DNA from: Trichostrongylus colubriformis | Lineage: Eukaryota > Nematoda > Chromadorea > Rhabditida > Trichostrongylidae | DNA: 64,000 nucleotides | Reading direction: 5' to 3' | Assembly: GCA_963978905.1 (NCBI GenBank) | Contig: OZ022261.1 | Span: forward strand, 310,001-374,000 | In this document: positions 13,401 to 25,400 of the stretch, in pieces | How the letters are laid out: every line of letters starts with the position of its first letter | How positions within the stretch are numbered: position 1 is the stretch's first letter | The notes under the pieces: model-generated | Told to the model about the DNA's origin: nothing | Databases searched by the model: none | The model's input: only the letters and a program-made list of their open reading frames with translations | Made by a program: the position numbers and the translations under genes

Positions 13401-16400
13401 CAGGTTTCTAGCTTTGCTGCAGCGCGAGATATGAATTCCCCACCATTCGCCTTTGAAGGCTCCTTATCAGCTCTTATCAGTTGCTATCACTTCCGGTCCC
13501 TCACCGTTAATGTTCCCTTACCACCCCCTATATCACTTTAAAAATTCAGGCTTCTAGCTTTGCTGCAACGCGAGATATGAATTCCCCGCCATTCGCCTTT
13601 GGAGGCTCCTTATCAGCTCTTATCAGTTGCTATCACTTCCGGTCCCTCACCGTTAATGTTCCCTTACCGCCTCCTATATCACTTTAAAAATTCAGGCTTC
13701 TAGCTTTGCTGCAACGCGAGATATGAATTCCCCGCCATTCGCCTTTGGAGGCTCCTTATCAGCTCTTATCAGTTGCCATCACTTCCGGTCCGTCACCGTT
13801 AATGTTCCCTTACCACCCCCTATATCACTTTAAAAATTCAGGTTCCTAGCTTTGCTGCGACGCGAGATATGAATTTCGTGACAGACACACACATACACAG
13901 ACAGACATACTTAGCCGATTATATATAGTAGGATATTTCATGGCCTATAGTAAGCGTAGCCAATCAATTCAATGAACGAGTACTTCACATAGTAGTGGCA
14001 CTATCCTATGAAATACCGGCCAAAGTTCGTGGGCATTGCGCTCACCCGTTGAACAGGTAAAGTCTCATCGCTATCGGCGATTACGCAAACTCCCCCGCCG
14101 CCGCATCCGAGGATGAACTATCTAAAACCTTCACAAAGCTAGAATCAATGTACCCTTTGTAAACATTGAATGTATCCAATACGAACCACTACTTTATTGG
14201 CACTCCAGAGCACCGCTTAGAGGAGATATGGTGTTAGGTATCTACTAATCATTGAGATCATTACTCGCTGATCTGATGTTCGCGCCCAAACCAGGGTATA
14301 TGTATAAACCCAATAGTTCATCACTTATCAGTTCGCTCATCCCTTCATCAGTTCGCTCGTTAGTTCTGCTGTTATTCGGTTCGACTAATAAATCTGCTGA
14401 TTATTCGCTGCCTATCGACTGCCACGAGCGGCCCACAAACGTAACATATGGTTACAAGAAACGAAGGATGTCAAAATCGTTTCCCAACCATTCTCAGATT
14501 CCAAAGAAACAAATTTGAAAGAAAAATAAGGTTCACTCTGTAATTCCAGAGAAATGTGTGCTGCATTTGATAGTCTTTCACTGGTTACAAACTATTGTGT
14601 ATTAGCGAGATAGGATCATCCAGAGTTGGCAACCAGAAACGGCAGATACTTTTTGACGGGCCTATTATTACGAAGCATATGTATACGTATATTGGTCGAA
14701 AAACACTGACTACTGGAGAAGCCGCCTTCAGCTGCCGCACTCCTGGCTGAGATACGTTTGACCGTAGGGCTTCCATGCCCTTTTCGAGACTTTTTATGCA
14801 TTCTCACATGACGGCGTACGTTGAGTGTTGAATGGAGAGCCCGCGAAGCGGCTACGACGTTACGCGACGAGTTGAAGGATGGGGAGCGACTGCTCAGGAC
14901 GAACGTGAAAGTAGCTCTGGGCAGAGTCAAGCGTGGCGTCAATGAATGAAAACTTTCAAGCAATACGACCCCCCCCCTTCCCCCCCCCCCCCCAAAAAAA
15001 AAAAGAACCTCCATACGACCCCTTTTACTTCTGTAATTGTTAGTATTCATTTTGCAGTAAATTATAAATCAATGCAATAAATATTAAATAAAATATTCTT
15101 CTGTTGGTACAACACGAGTAATTTGTTTCAAGTGGACTAGACAATCACTTACGCGTATTCGCCTCAGCCTATGGATAGGAAATCTCCTTTCCCCAGGCTT
15201 AGGCTAATACAAGATAAAACGAATCTGCTTGTTTTTATGCTTCTGCCACGAGGTTTTCAGGTGGAATATTTATCACAGCCAACTTTTCGACCTTCCCGTC
15301 GTTGTCAAAGGCCTAAATATGGCTCAGAGTTTGAGAAATGCACACTATCCCATCAAAAGCCTCATCCCCTTTAGCATTTCCGTCATCGTGTTTCTCACAT
15401 CGTGACAGCTGTCAGCAATGCCGAGGTTCTACGATGAGAGGACTTGAACCCTACTTGAATCTGCTTTACAAAATCATTTCGTTGCGAAATTCGAACCCGA
15501 TTTGGCTAGCGCTACGGCCTCTGTACTCCAACCATAGCGTTAGAGACTGTTTCTGCGTGAGAAACAGTCTCTAACGTTATGGATAGAGCGCGCAGCATAC
15601 TACTTTACCCTTCCTAACTCTCCAAACATCGGAAGAACAACATAAAGTTCTCATGGCAGTATCTCGTGAGCTGCATGTCCTGCGCCCAGAAAAGTGAGTA
15701 AAAAAATCGATAATGTTTGTGAGACTCATTGTGAGACATGTCATCGTGAATTGCTCCTGAATGATAGTAAGAATCCCTTGGAAGGAAGTCCAACTCATCT
15801 TTTGTTAAGTCTGAAATGCCATATTAGAGGGGCTCAGATTTTTAACCGTCCGTGGTGAGCTAGAACTGAGGTCTAGTAATTGTAGGGAACTTTTGTCATA
15901 CACATACTCTTCTGTGTGTAATATTCTTGACTTTTTGAGTGTAGAATGTTATCCGCTCACGGTTTATCGTCTAGGTAGGCCTCAATTAGGGAAGGATAAG
16001 CTGCCAAAAGTTGTTACCATCTCGTGTTTTTCAACGCATTGTCTGAAGCGAGCCTCACGTGTTCGCTACTTTCCGGGAAAGGAGTGAGTCTCTGTAAGAG
16101 AGTCAACCGCAGAACAGAGCCAGCGTGGACGAGAGGAGAGCATCCGCGGAGCTAAGGGTGAGGTCAACCGACCTCTCATTGCTAACAGTCCTGGAACACC
16201 AACAGTTGCCCTGGACTCCAGCAATGCGTAAAAAACTAACAATGTTGCGGGAAACTGACAAGCAGTTTCCCGCAACATTGTTAGTTTTTATGCGCATTGC
16301 TGGAGTTCAGGACAACGGTTGGTGTTCCGGGACTGTTAGCATGAGAGGTCGGTTGACATTACCCCCAGCTCCGCGGATGTTCTCCTCTCGTCTACGCTGC

Positions 16401-19400
16401 CTCATCTGGGCTTATGAAACTCCTATACAGCGTCCCAATTGTGAGATGCAGCTCAAAAATTTTCCTTCATCAACTGATTTGAAATCCATAGCTAATTTAA
16501 TTTTGATCAGTATGCATAAGAGTATCTGGGGTGAAGCTGCTCCGCTTCCATCTTTTCAATAATTATTTTTTTCATGCTCTGAGTACATTAGAAGTGATTT
16601 TCTTACGAAATTAGTCTTCTTCTTCTAGAAAGATAAGTCTGATCTATAATGTACAAACCTTCTAGTAACGCACATAACGAATAAATCAATTCTTAGTCGA
16701 GATGTTTATACTCGCGAGACGACGATTCTTCTCACATGCCTATCACATGGTCAAGCACTTCTCATCACTCTCTATTTGGTAATCTCTTATCCAAGCCCTC
16801 GTGGGATAGCTAAAATCCCGCAGCACTTAATATTTTGTATTAGCGCTCAAGATAGGCGCGAAATTCAGCGAGTTTGGAGAGGTGATATCTGAAACTGCTT
16901 TCTGGGACAATGCGTCCCAATGCTAGGACGCAGCTTTTGGCATAGGCGAGCGCGCGATGTCCCACGTGGCAGATACGTGAAAAAACGAGCGGTCGCCAAT
17001 GTGTTAACATTGGCCAACCTTGTGCCCTTGAATTTCTTGCCAACCATTTGTAACTTGGAATAATTACTCTCTGGGTTTGGGAAATTGTTTCAGATGTCAA
17101 GCGTTCGTGAAAGCTCTAATCTCAACGTGAACCCAGTTGCGTCGCAATTTACAAATTAGCCTCTTGACGTGGGCCGGTTAATCTCTAATATAAGTAATTT
17201 ACTGCGTCGATTGTTTATCGGTTTGTCGGTCTTCATGCGTATCTGCAGGTGAGTGGTTGTGGCAAGGTGGTGATAGAGGAAATCGATCTTCCAAAAATGC
17301 AACAAATCCGCCATGTGGTCGTGGTGCACTAGGTGACAGCGTGGAAGGAATATACGAATGTATAGTTTATTGTAGGAACGGTGCAGTTTAGAGAGAACGG
17401 GTTAATTGGTGGGAAATAGTACATGAAAGCGATAACAAACATCCTTTGAAATTAAAGTCAGCACAGACGTTATCAAATCTTCGAGCAGAAGACACGGCAA
17501 ATGTGATTGGCCTCACCATCTGAGGATACTGTCGTACAAATCTGAATTCCATGAGTCATGGTTCGGACTAATGGATAAGTCACTCGCTCAAGTGTGAAAT
17601 CCATAAAAAACATCGCCATCTTTGCTTAACTAAATCGCTAAGTAACTTTTGTTCGCATTATCTCAATCGTAGCCCACACTTCTCTCCATGTGACGCGCGA
17701 GATACAACGAGTAGCTAAAAGTGGTTCACTATAATGCGCACAAATGCAGAAAACAGCAAAAAACCTTTAGAGTCCGGCAATTAAACAATTTTGGATGCAG
17801 TGATTTGCGGTTAGCCAACGTGCGCATGAAGTGGCAGTTTTCATTGGAAGTAGACTGTGGCACCATCAGGCTAGCACGTTACTAACTGTTGGAGCCGCTT
17901 GCGTTCAAATTTCGGCCTGAAAACTGCGTCTTAGAAAGTTACGTTTGAAAAACTGGGAACAAATGCTTCTCCACGGAACGTAGTCTCAATGGGCGGAAGT
18001 CATTGAGAGCGTTGTTCAGGCCTCCATTTGCTTTCTTACCCAAATTCTCAACCATGAGAGTAGCAAGTATTCAAAAGCGTATTGGTATATCTTTTTCCTT
18101 ACAGGGTACCAGGTGCCTTCCGAGTTTCGAGTTGTCGGGATTGTTGGTTTGATGCATGTTCTCAAATCTGAGAAGGATCCGGATTATGAATGGCTAGACA
18201 GGTAATAATCTGTAGGATGTATCAAATATTCTTTATTTACCCGGAAGGATTGATATTCTTTAACATCGGGCCGTGGCATCATCATAGTCTAATACCACTT
18301 CTCGTTCTTGGTTGCACAACATAAGTGACGTTCCCGTGGACAGGAAGTTTCGAATGCGAATGTAAATTGCATGAATCTGCTTTCATCGATTCGAGTTTCG
18401 AGTTGTCGGGATTGTTAGTTTGATGCATGTTCCCAAATCTGAGAAGAATCCGAATTATGATTGGCGAGACAGGTAATAACTGTAGGATGTTTCAAATATT
18501 CTTTATTTACCCGGAAGGATTGATATTCTTTAACATCGGGCCGTGGCATCATCATAGTCTAATGCCACTTCTCGTTCTTGGTTGCACAACATAAGTGACA
18601 TTCTCGTGGACAGGAAGTTTCGAATGCGAATGTAAGTTGCATGAATCTGCTTTCATCGCTGCTCATTACACTTTGAGAATGTTATGTGAAGTCAGTAGGG
18701 GAAAAGGGCCATGCATTACATTAGGCGGTTATATATGTCGAGGACTAGCACTAGCTAAAGAATTTCGTTTGCTGAGATAAATAGATCCGTGGTCGTATAT
18801 AGGTTGATGGTGGTGGTAGAATGCTAATCGTAGCGAATGAGCATGTATCTGCCTTTTTCAATCAACCTAGATGCATAGATGAGTGGGTGCACATCATCTG
18901 GTTACGATAATCTTACGAGAATCTTCTTGCTGTTGGGTCCTGAACTGGATTTGCATTGACATTTATAAATAATCTAGGTTTATATTGGTCTTGTTAAGAG
19001 CTATTTTTTTGACAGCTCTCACATTACCTTCAACATCTCCTCTGTCCCTCTAGGCTAGCGACTTATTCTCTATAATGCGGCACCAATGAGGCACTCAAAA
19101 TCACATTCGCATTCAGTTCTTCTGCTCTGACTTTTAAATAAAAGTTGGCGACGAACAAAATTGTGGGAGCTTGCAGATATCATGTACCGTCGTAAATAAA
19201 CTATTGGTATTGGTTCGAACTGTTTAAAGGTGAGATTTCAATTTTAATAACGGCTAAATGTTTACATTTGATTTGAAAGGCTCGAAAGGAAAAAAAAATG
19301 GTTGCCATACAAACTGTCCTCAGTCCTGAAACTGCTACTTGTTAGGCGCAGAAAAGAACATTCTGTGGCGCATTGTGACTGTCCATCGAATGTGAATCTA

Positions 19401-22400
19401 CTACATGAATTTCAAGTCGTCAGAACTCGTGGCAGTATAGCCTACCATCAGAACCACAGTCAAAAACGCAATGTTCGAGGTCTTATACTGCTTCTCTGCA
19501 AGTGTGGGAAACAGAAAAAAAGGAGTTACTTGTGATCTGTTGGCGCTAATGAATAACAGAATGAGGAGACATTGGGGAGGAGGTCAAAAGATGTAATTGA
19601 AATGTGAATCACTCAGCGCATAGAGGCGTTGAGCAGCATGTATGAAACCTGTCAAAAAACACTTGCAGCTTGATTGGGAAATCTTATTTCACCAATCAGC
19701 CTGATCACTAGCCATGGGGCCTTCTAAACCACCTGCTCAGGTCGTTGTAGCACAAGCCAATTGCTACACGATTTCGAAATTATGGAGAGATGTGAAATTG
19801 AAGTGATGATTGAAGGCATCATTAGGGGAAAGTCGGACGAAAAGTAAAAGAAGTAGTGCATATGAAAGTCGAGATGCCTAGTAACAGGACAGTGGGAAAA
19901 AAACGGATGGAAATGGCCAAAAACCCGAGAAATAGGCCCCCTTCCCATTGTTGATTCTCGACGCGGACGACCTGTCCGTCAGTAGGGAAGTAGTCTGATC
20001 TAGTTTTCCATAGGCATGTTGCCAGGTAAACACAAGGGAATGTTTGGAAATACGGTAGATCTGCTTTTCGGAGCGAGCTTCAAGCTAAAACTGCGAAAGC
20101 GCGCCGCAAAACCTTCAATCCTGCCGCATCTCCTTGGCCGCTCCCACCCCAGTCAATCGGGAATCACGTCATCGGGAGACGGGATCAAGAAATCAAAGGG
20201 AGGCGGAATCAAGAAATCAAAGGGAGGCGGGATCAAGAAATCAATGACCCGTTGTGCCGTTTCTACATCTCGGAGAGGCGCTTTTTCACCGGGATTTCGC
20301 CACAGATAGCCTTCCTAGGCCCAGGACTACCATGTGAGTTACTTCTTGTAAGGATTTGTCCATTACCGCATCATTACCCCTGATGCTGTCTTTAACCGGC
20401 ATTAAGCATAAATGCTTTTTTTTGGTAAGTGACCAATACGGGGTTTCTGATATTGTAGGTCATCCCGTCAAACATGCACACCGTCTTTCGGGATCAAATA
20501 GGCGGCGTGTAGGACCGTTTTAGCAGTGGCAGACGACATTGGTGGCGAAGTAATTTATTGCTGTAGGTATCGAATCGATTTTATACTTGCTCTTCTATAA
20601 GAAAACCAATTCGAGTGGTGGTAGAATGAGGAACGTCGGTTTTGCAGAGAAGTTCGGCAATAGTGCAACCTCTATGCTCCTTTTCTGGGAGTATGATTTC
20701 ATCCAGTCCCTTACCAGACACAACATGGAAATTAGGGTAACACCTCGACCTTTGCTAGTGCCCTTTTTCCTCTCTTTGAACTTCCTCGTGAATTCTATGA
20801 CAGCACGCTTGGAGCCCCATACCACCCGTCTATTCAGCTCATCGCAAAGTTGAGCGGCAGTCTTTCGCTCTCCCTACTATATATAAAACGCTTCGTCTGT
20901 ATGTCCCTCTGTCCATCCCTCCGTCTGTCACGAAATTCATATCCCGCGTCGCAGTAGAGCTGGGACTCTGATTTTTTAAAGTGAAATAAGGGGTGGTAAG
21001 GGGACATCAGTGGTGAGGGAACGGAAGTGATAGCAACTGATAAGGGCTGATAAGGAGCCTTGAAAGGCGAATGGCGAGAAATTGATATCTCGCGTCGCAG
21101 CAAAGCTGGGACTCTGGATTTTTAATCCATTCGCGACCGCGCCGGTTCCGGCCGGGGCCTTGCTGTCACCGCATGTGGCTGACATGGTCCCACGGACCAC
21201 TGTTTTTGATTTTCTTTGTATTTCATAGGTTTTTTTGTTTTTCTTTTCGTTTTTTTGTCAATGTAGTTAGGGGAGGTGCCTATTCACCCTCCTGCTCTTA
21301 TGCAAGTCATGGGCCGGAGGAAGGGGGCCTGTACCCTTATAGAGACTCCCAAAAAGCAAAAAAAAATAGTTTGCACTGAAACCTTGCTTAGGTGGGTTAT
21401 TTGGGGTGCTGATCACGAATATGACATCCATTACCCCAAATAACCCCCCTTGGCAAAGTTTCAGCGAATTGCTGAAAACTAGTTGTTGCACCAACATGGT
21501 GCAATTGCAACAACTTGGCGGAAACGACAAAAACGGATGTCATGCTCGCAGTCAGCGCCCCAAATAACCACCCTGGGCAAAGTTTCAGTGCAAACTATTT
21601 TTTTTGCTTTTCGAGAGTCTTTATAAGGGTACAGGCCCCCTTCCTCCGGCCCATGACTTGCATAAGAGCAGGAGGGTGCAGGCAGTTGTTTGACCCAGAA
21701 AACTTTCCTGAATGTGAAAGGGTGTTAGCAGGAGGTCCATGAAACGTCTGTCAGTCACCGGTGGCTGGCATGGGCACGAATGGGTTAAAGTGATATAGGG
21801 TGGTAAGGGGACATCAGTGGTGAGGGAACGGAAGTGATAGCAACTGATAAGGGCTGATAAGGAGCCTCGAAAGGCGAATGGCGAGAAATTGATACCTCGC
21901 TCCGCAGCAAAGCTGGGACTCTAGATTTTTAAAGTAATATAAGGGGTGGTAAGGGAACATCAGTGGTGAGGGAACGAAAGTGATTGCAACTGATAAAGGC
22001 TGATAAGGAGCCTCGAAAGTGAAGTGATGGGAAGTTCATATCTCATCGCCGCAAAGCTGGGACTCTGAATTTTTAAAGTGATATAGGGGGTGGTCAGGGG
22101 ACATCAGTGGTGAGGAAACGGAAGTGATAGCAACTGATAAGGGCTGACAAGGAGCCTCGAAAGGCGAATGGCGAGGAATTGATATCTCGCGTCGCAGCAA
22201 AGCTGGGACTCTCAATGCTTGAAGCTTTGTTATCACGCCATCTTCTCTGCTTTTTTCCAATTCAATAGCTCAGCTGAGAGCAGAGGAATTTCCACTTAAT
22301 TCCATACACAACTGTGGTCGTGTCGATCAAACCCATTTTGCACATTATCGCCATGAATGGCGCGCAGTAGTGTACGCCCGCCATTTAGTATGGCTATATG

Positions 22401-25400
22401 TTTCCGCATTGAAGCATTAAAATCGATCAGTGAAATTCGTTTTGATCTCCGAGTATTTCTTCAGCAACGCAGTACGATATCTTTTAGTGGTCGGAACCGA
22501 TAACTGATAAACTCCCGTAAGTTCAAAGTCGTATTCTGATATAGCACTCGTTACTAATAGCTCAAGCGTTGGATGCTCGGTACGCTTTATACCTCTTTCA
22601 CCGCGAAATTTCTTCAGTAGGCATAGTTCACTTCGCGATCGGTGAAAAGGAAGTACGTTCAGATCAGGCGATCGCGCGGTCGCCTAAGCCTTATCGAAAC
22701 ATGTCTTAGGCTGCCGTCAGACCTCGCAACTTTGCGTTTTTGCGACCCCGCGATTTTGCGGTGTCGCGACTTCACACACGAGATTACGGCGTTGCCCGAT
22801 CTCACGGGCGTAGTACCGCGTGCAAAAGTGAGAGGCTCTCAAAATCGCGAATCCGCGAAGTCTGACGGTGGCATTAGGCATCGTTCAGACCCCTTGAGCA
22901 CGAATGTTCACTGTTGGCGTGCAAGAACGACTATTTTTTTTTTTGCGGTATAAGAACCATCTTCGCGAGCAGCTTAGATTGATAGCAAAATTCACTAGAA
23001 ATTGCAGGTGAGAGGCGCTGAAGGCGATTATCATTAGTTTACTTGTGACACGTGTGGAGATGTTGTCCGACAAAAAAGCGGAAGCCCCTCAAACAGCAAA
23101 GGAACTATCTTATGATGATCGCAAATTCGCCAGGAGGGCAACTATTGGTACGACCCCGCTTTTTTCGCACCCAGTTAATGTTGTTTCGCACATGGGGTGC
23201 GAAGCGACTCCACAGGTGCGAGAACTCAAAGTCACCGCTTCACCCACATTGATCCATCAGCCGAGTAAGGTCTATAAACGGGGACCACACAGATTAAGTG
23301 GGTTTTTGCTTCTTATTTAGGTACATTTTTTATTTATTAGCGAAGAGTTCAAGCACAGAAATAAACAAATCTTATACGAACAGTCTCATGTAGCTTTACT
23401 ATTTACAAATCTGAATATGCGCCTGCAATATGCTCTTTGAGCACGTGTTGGTCCTTCTTCGTAAATTGCGTTGAATGTGTAAACATAGTCCTATGAAAAG
23501 ATGAGTTTCCGGTCCTAACGAGTATTGTCAAGGTGGAGTTTCTACAAGGTTTGAAGGTCTGGAGCTAAATAGGAAGTATGGGCGAGTTGTAGTATGAAAT
23601 GATGGCGGCGCTTGCTTTCCATGAAAAGCTGTTAAGAGTGAAGCCTCTATGGAAACTATTCATTCGAAATCTATTTCACAGGAAATATTGACAGGACTTG
23701 TAAAATGGGGAAACGACGCCATAGACATTCAACGACTAACCTTTAAGAGTGTCGACCACAGAGGTTCACCTACCATCCGTAGGAGCGGTTTGAAGAAGTA
23801 AAAGCCTTCTGTGAAGGAACCTCTGGGAAGGCTGCCGAAAGCAGGGAAACCTTCGAGACATCCGAAGTATCTAACGCACCTTAGATTACTTTTTTAACCT
23901 CGATCTTCGTAGAAGGAAAAACCGGGGAGCGTAAGGCCGTGAAGAGCACTAGCTTTTTAGTGACTTCAATGCACTCCTCCTTTCCATTGAATTCAGGAGA
24001 TCAGAAAGCCTCCGAGTTCTCCTGAAGGGGCTGAAGAAATAGTTCCAACTAAGGCATCTTTCTTCAAGAATTCAAAAAGTCGGCGACGCCGAAACATCAG
24101 GAGCAAATAAAATTTTACCATTTTTGGTTGGGAGGTAAACATCCGAGTAGCCTTATTTAGAAAATACCAAGATTCATCGGAAGTCGCACATGGACATTTT
24201 CAGTAGAATCTGTTTTCGATCAAGACGTCTCGACACCTCGACATCTCTGGGGGTTCACCCTATCCTAAACGAGCCGTCGGCATGGCCTGGCGGTGTGTAT
24301 CTGCATCTCCGCCTGCGCCACCCTGTCTAATTTCTGTGTCGTCTCTGCATCTCTCCCGTGCCACTCTGCCTCGCTGCCTGTGAATGCATCCACGCAGCGT
24401 CAAGCGTCCAGTTGAGGGAAATATTCAGAAAATACGACCCCCCCCCTCCCCCCCCCCAAAAAAAGGGGGCCTCCATACGACTCCCCACCTCTTACTCTGG
24501 CCTTTCCGGACTTCTTTGGCGATTCCCAAGGTTTTCATGGTTAAATTTTCCCATTTTCCTCCTGGCAGGAGAAGAACTCCTGTCTGAGAATGAGAAAAAT
24601 GGAAATCAGAAGTTGTCCAGTTAAAGGAATCGTCCACGGAAAAAAAGGGTTTCTCTGTTACCCATATGTTTTTGTTCTTTCTGCTTACTGAGAGCCGCAT
24701 GCAAAGTTTCCCGCGAAAAAATTACAATCCGGCTGAGATATAGCTTCTCAAAGTTTGGGGCCGACGGGGTCTGGCGTCCAGGTGGGTGTCGGCCGTGGAG
24801 AGCTGGGGAGCAAATGCGCGATCGAGGACGGCGGGCGGAGACGCAGGCAGCAATTGGGCGCTAAGAAACGCGCTCAATTTCTGTCTGTGTATCCGACCGT
24901 CAAGAAACTATCTGCTCATCGGTGACTGCTACAAGATCTTTTGGCGGAAATTCAAATGGACTGCATCTTCCTCATATTTTCAAGTTTTTAATATAAACAA
25001 AAGGAATTTTTCACTCCTTTCGTGTTTTCTTTGGAGTATTCTATTTAATACACTGATTCTGAAGGGAATTAGAATAACGGAATTTCCGTGGACGATTCCT
25101 TTAAAGACACCTTTATCAGATCAAAGGATAGCTAATCCTCAACCTGAAGGGTGTGTAGCGGTATGGAAATAATTACAAGAGAACTGGCTATACATATTTA
25201 TTACATAAGATAAATAATACTAAAACAAGGGATAGAAAGGGGTGAAGACGAGGAGAGCACACGACGGGCTATGGTCAGGCGACCATCACGACTGCCCTCC
25301 GTCCCCTCTGCCAGCTGCTGCGCCGTGGGTGGCATGTGAGGGGCTTTTGGGTGGCCTCGCTACTCACGGCTCGGACCCGACATCTCCATTCCTTCAGTAA

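Noticed and set aside
10758..13936. CRISPR-like regular array
   Set aside because: Units are ~147 bp direct repeats with no unique spacers, in eukaryotic DNA with Helitron-like ends.
14616..15050. 144-codon minus frame with glycine-rich stretch
   Set aside because: The glycines come from a poly-C tract; no domain and no codon-level support.
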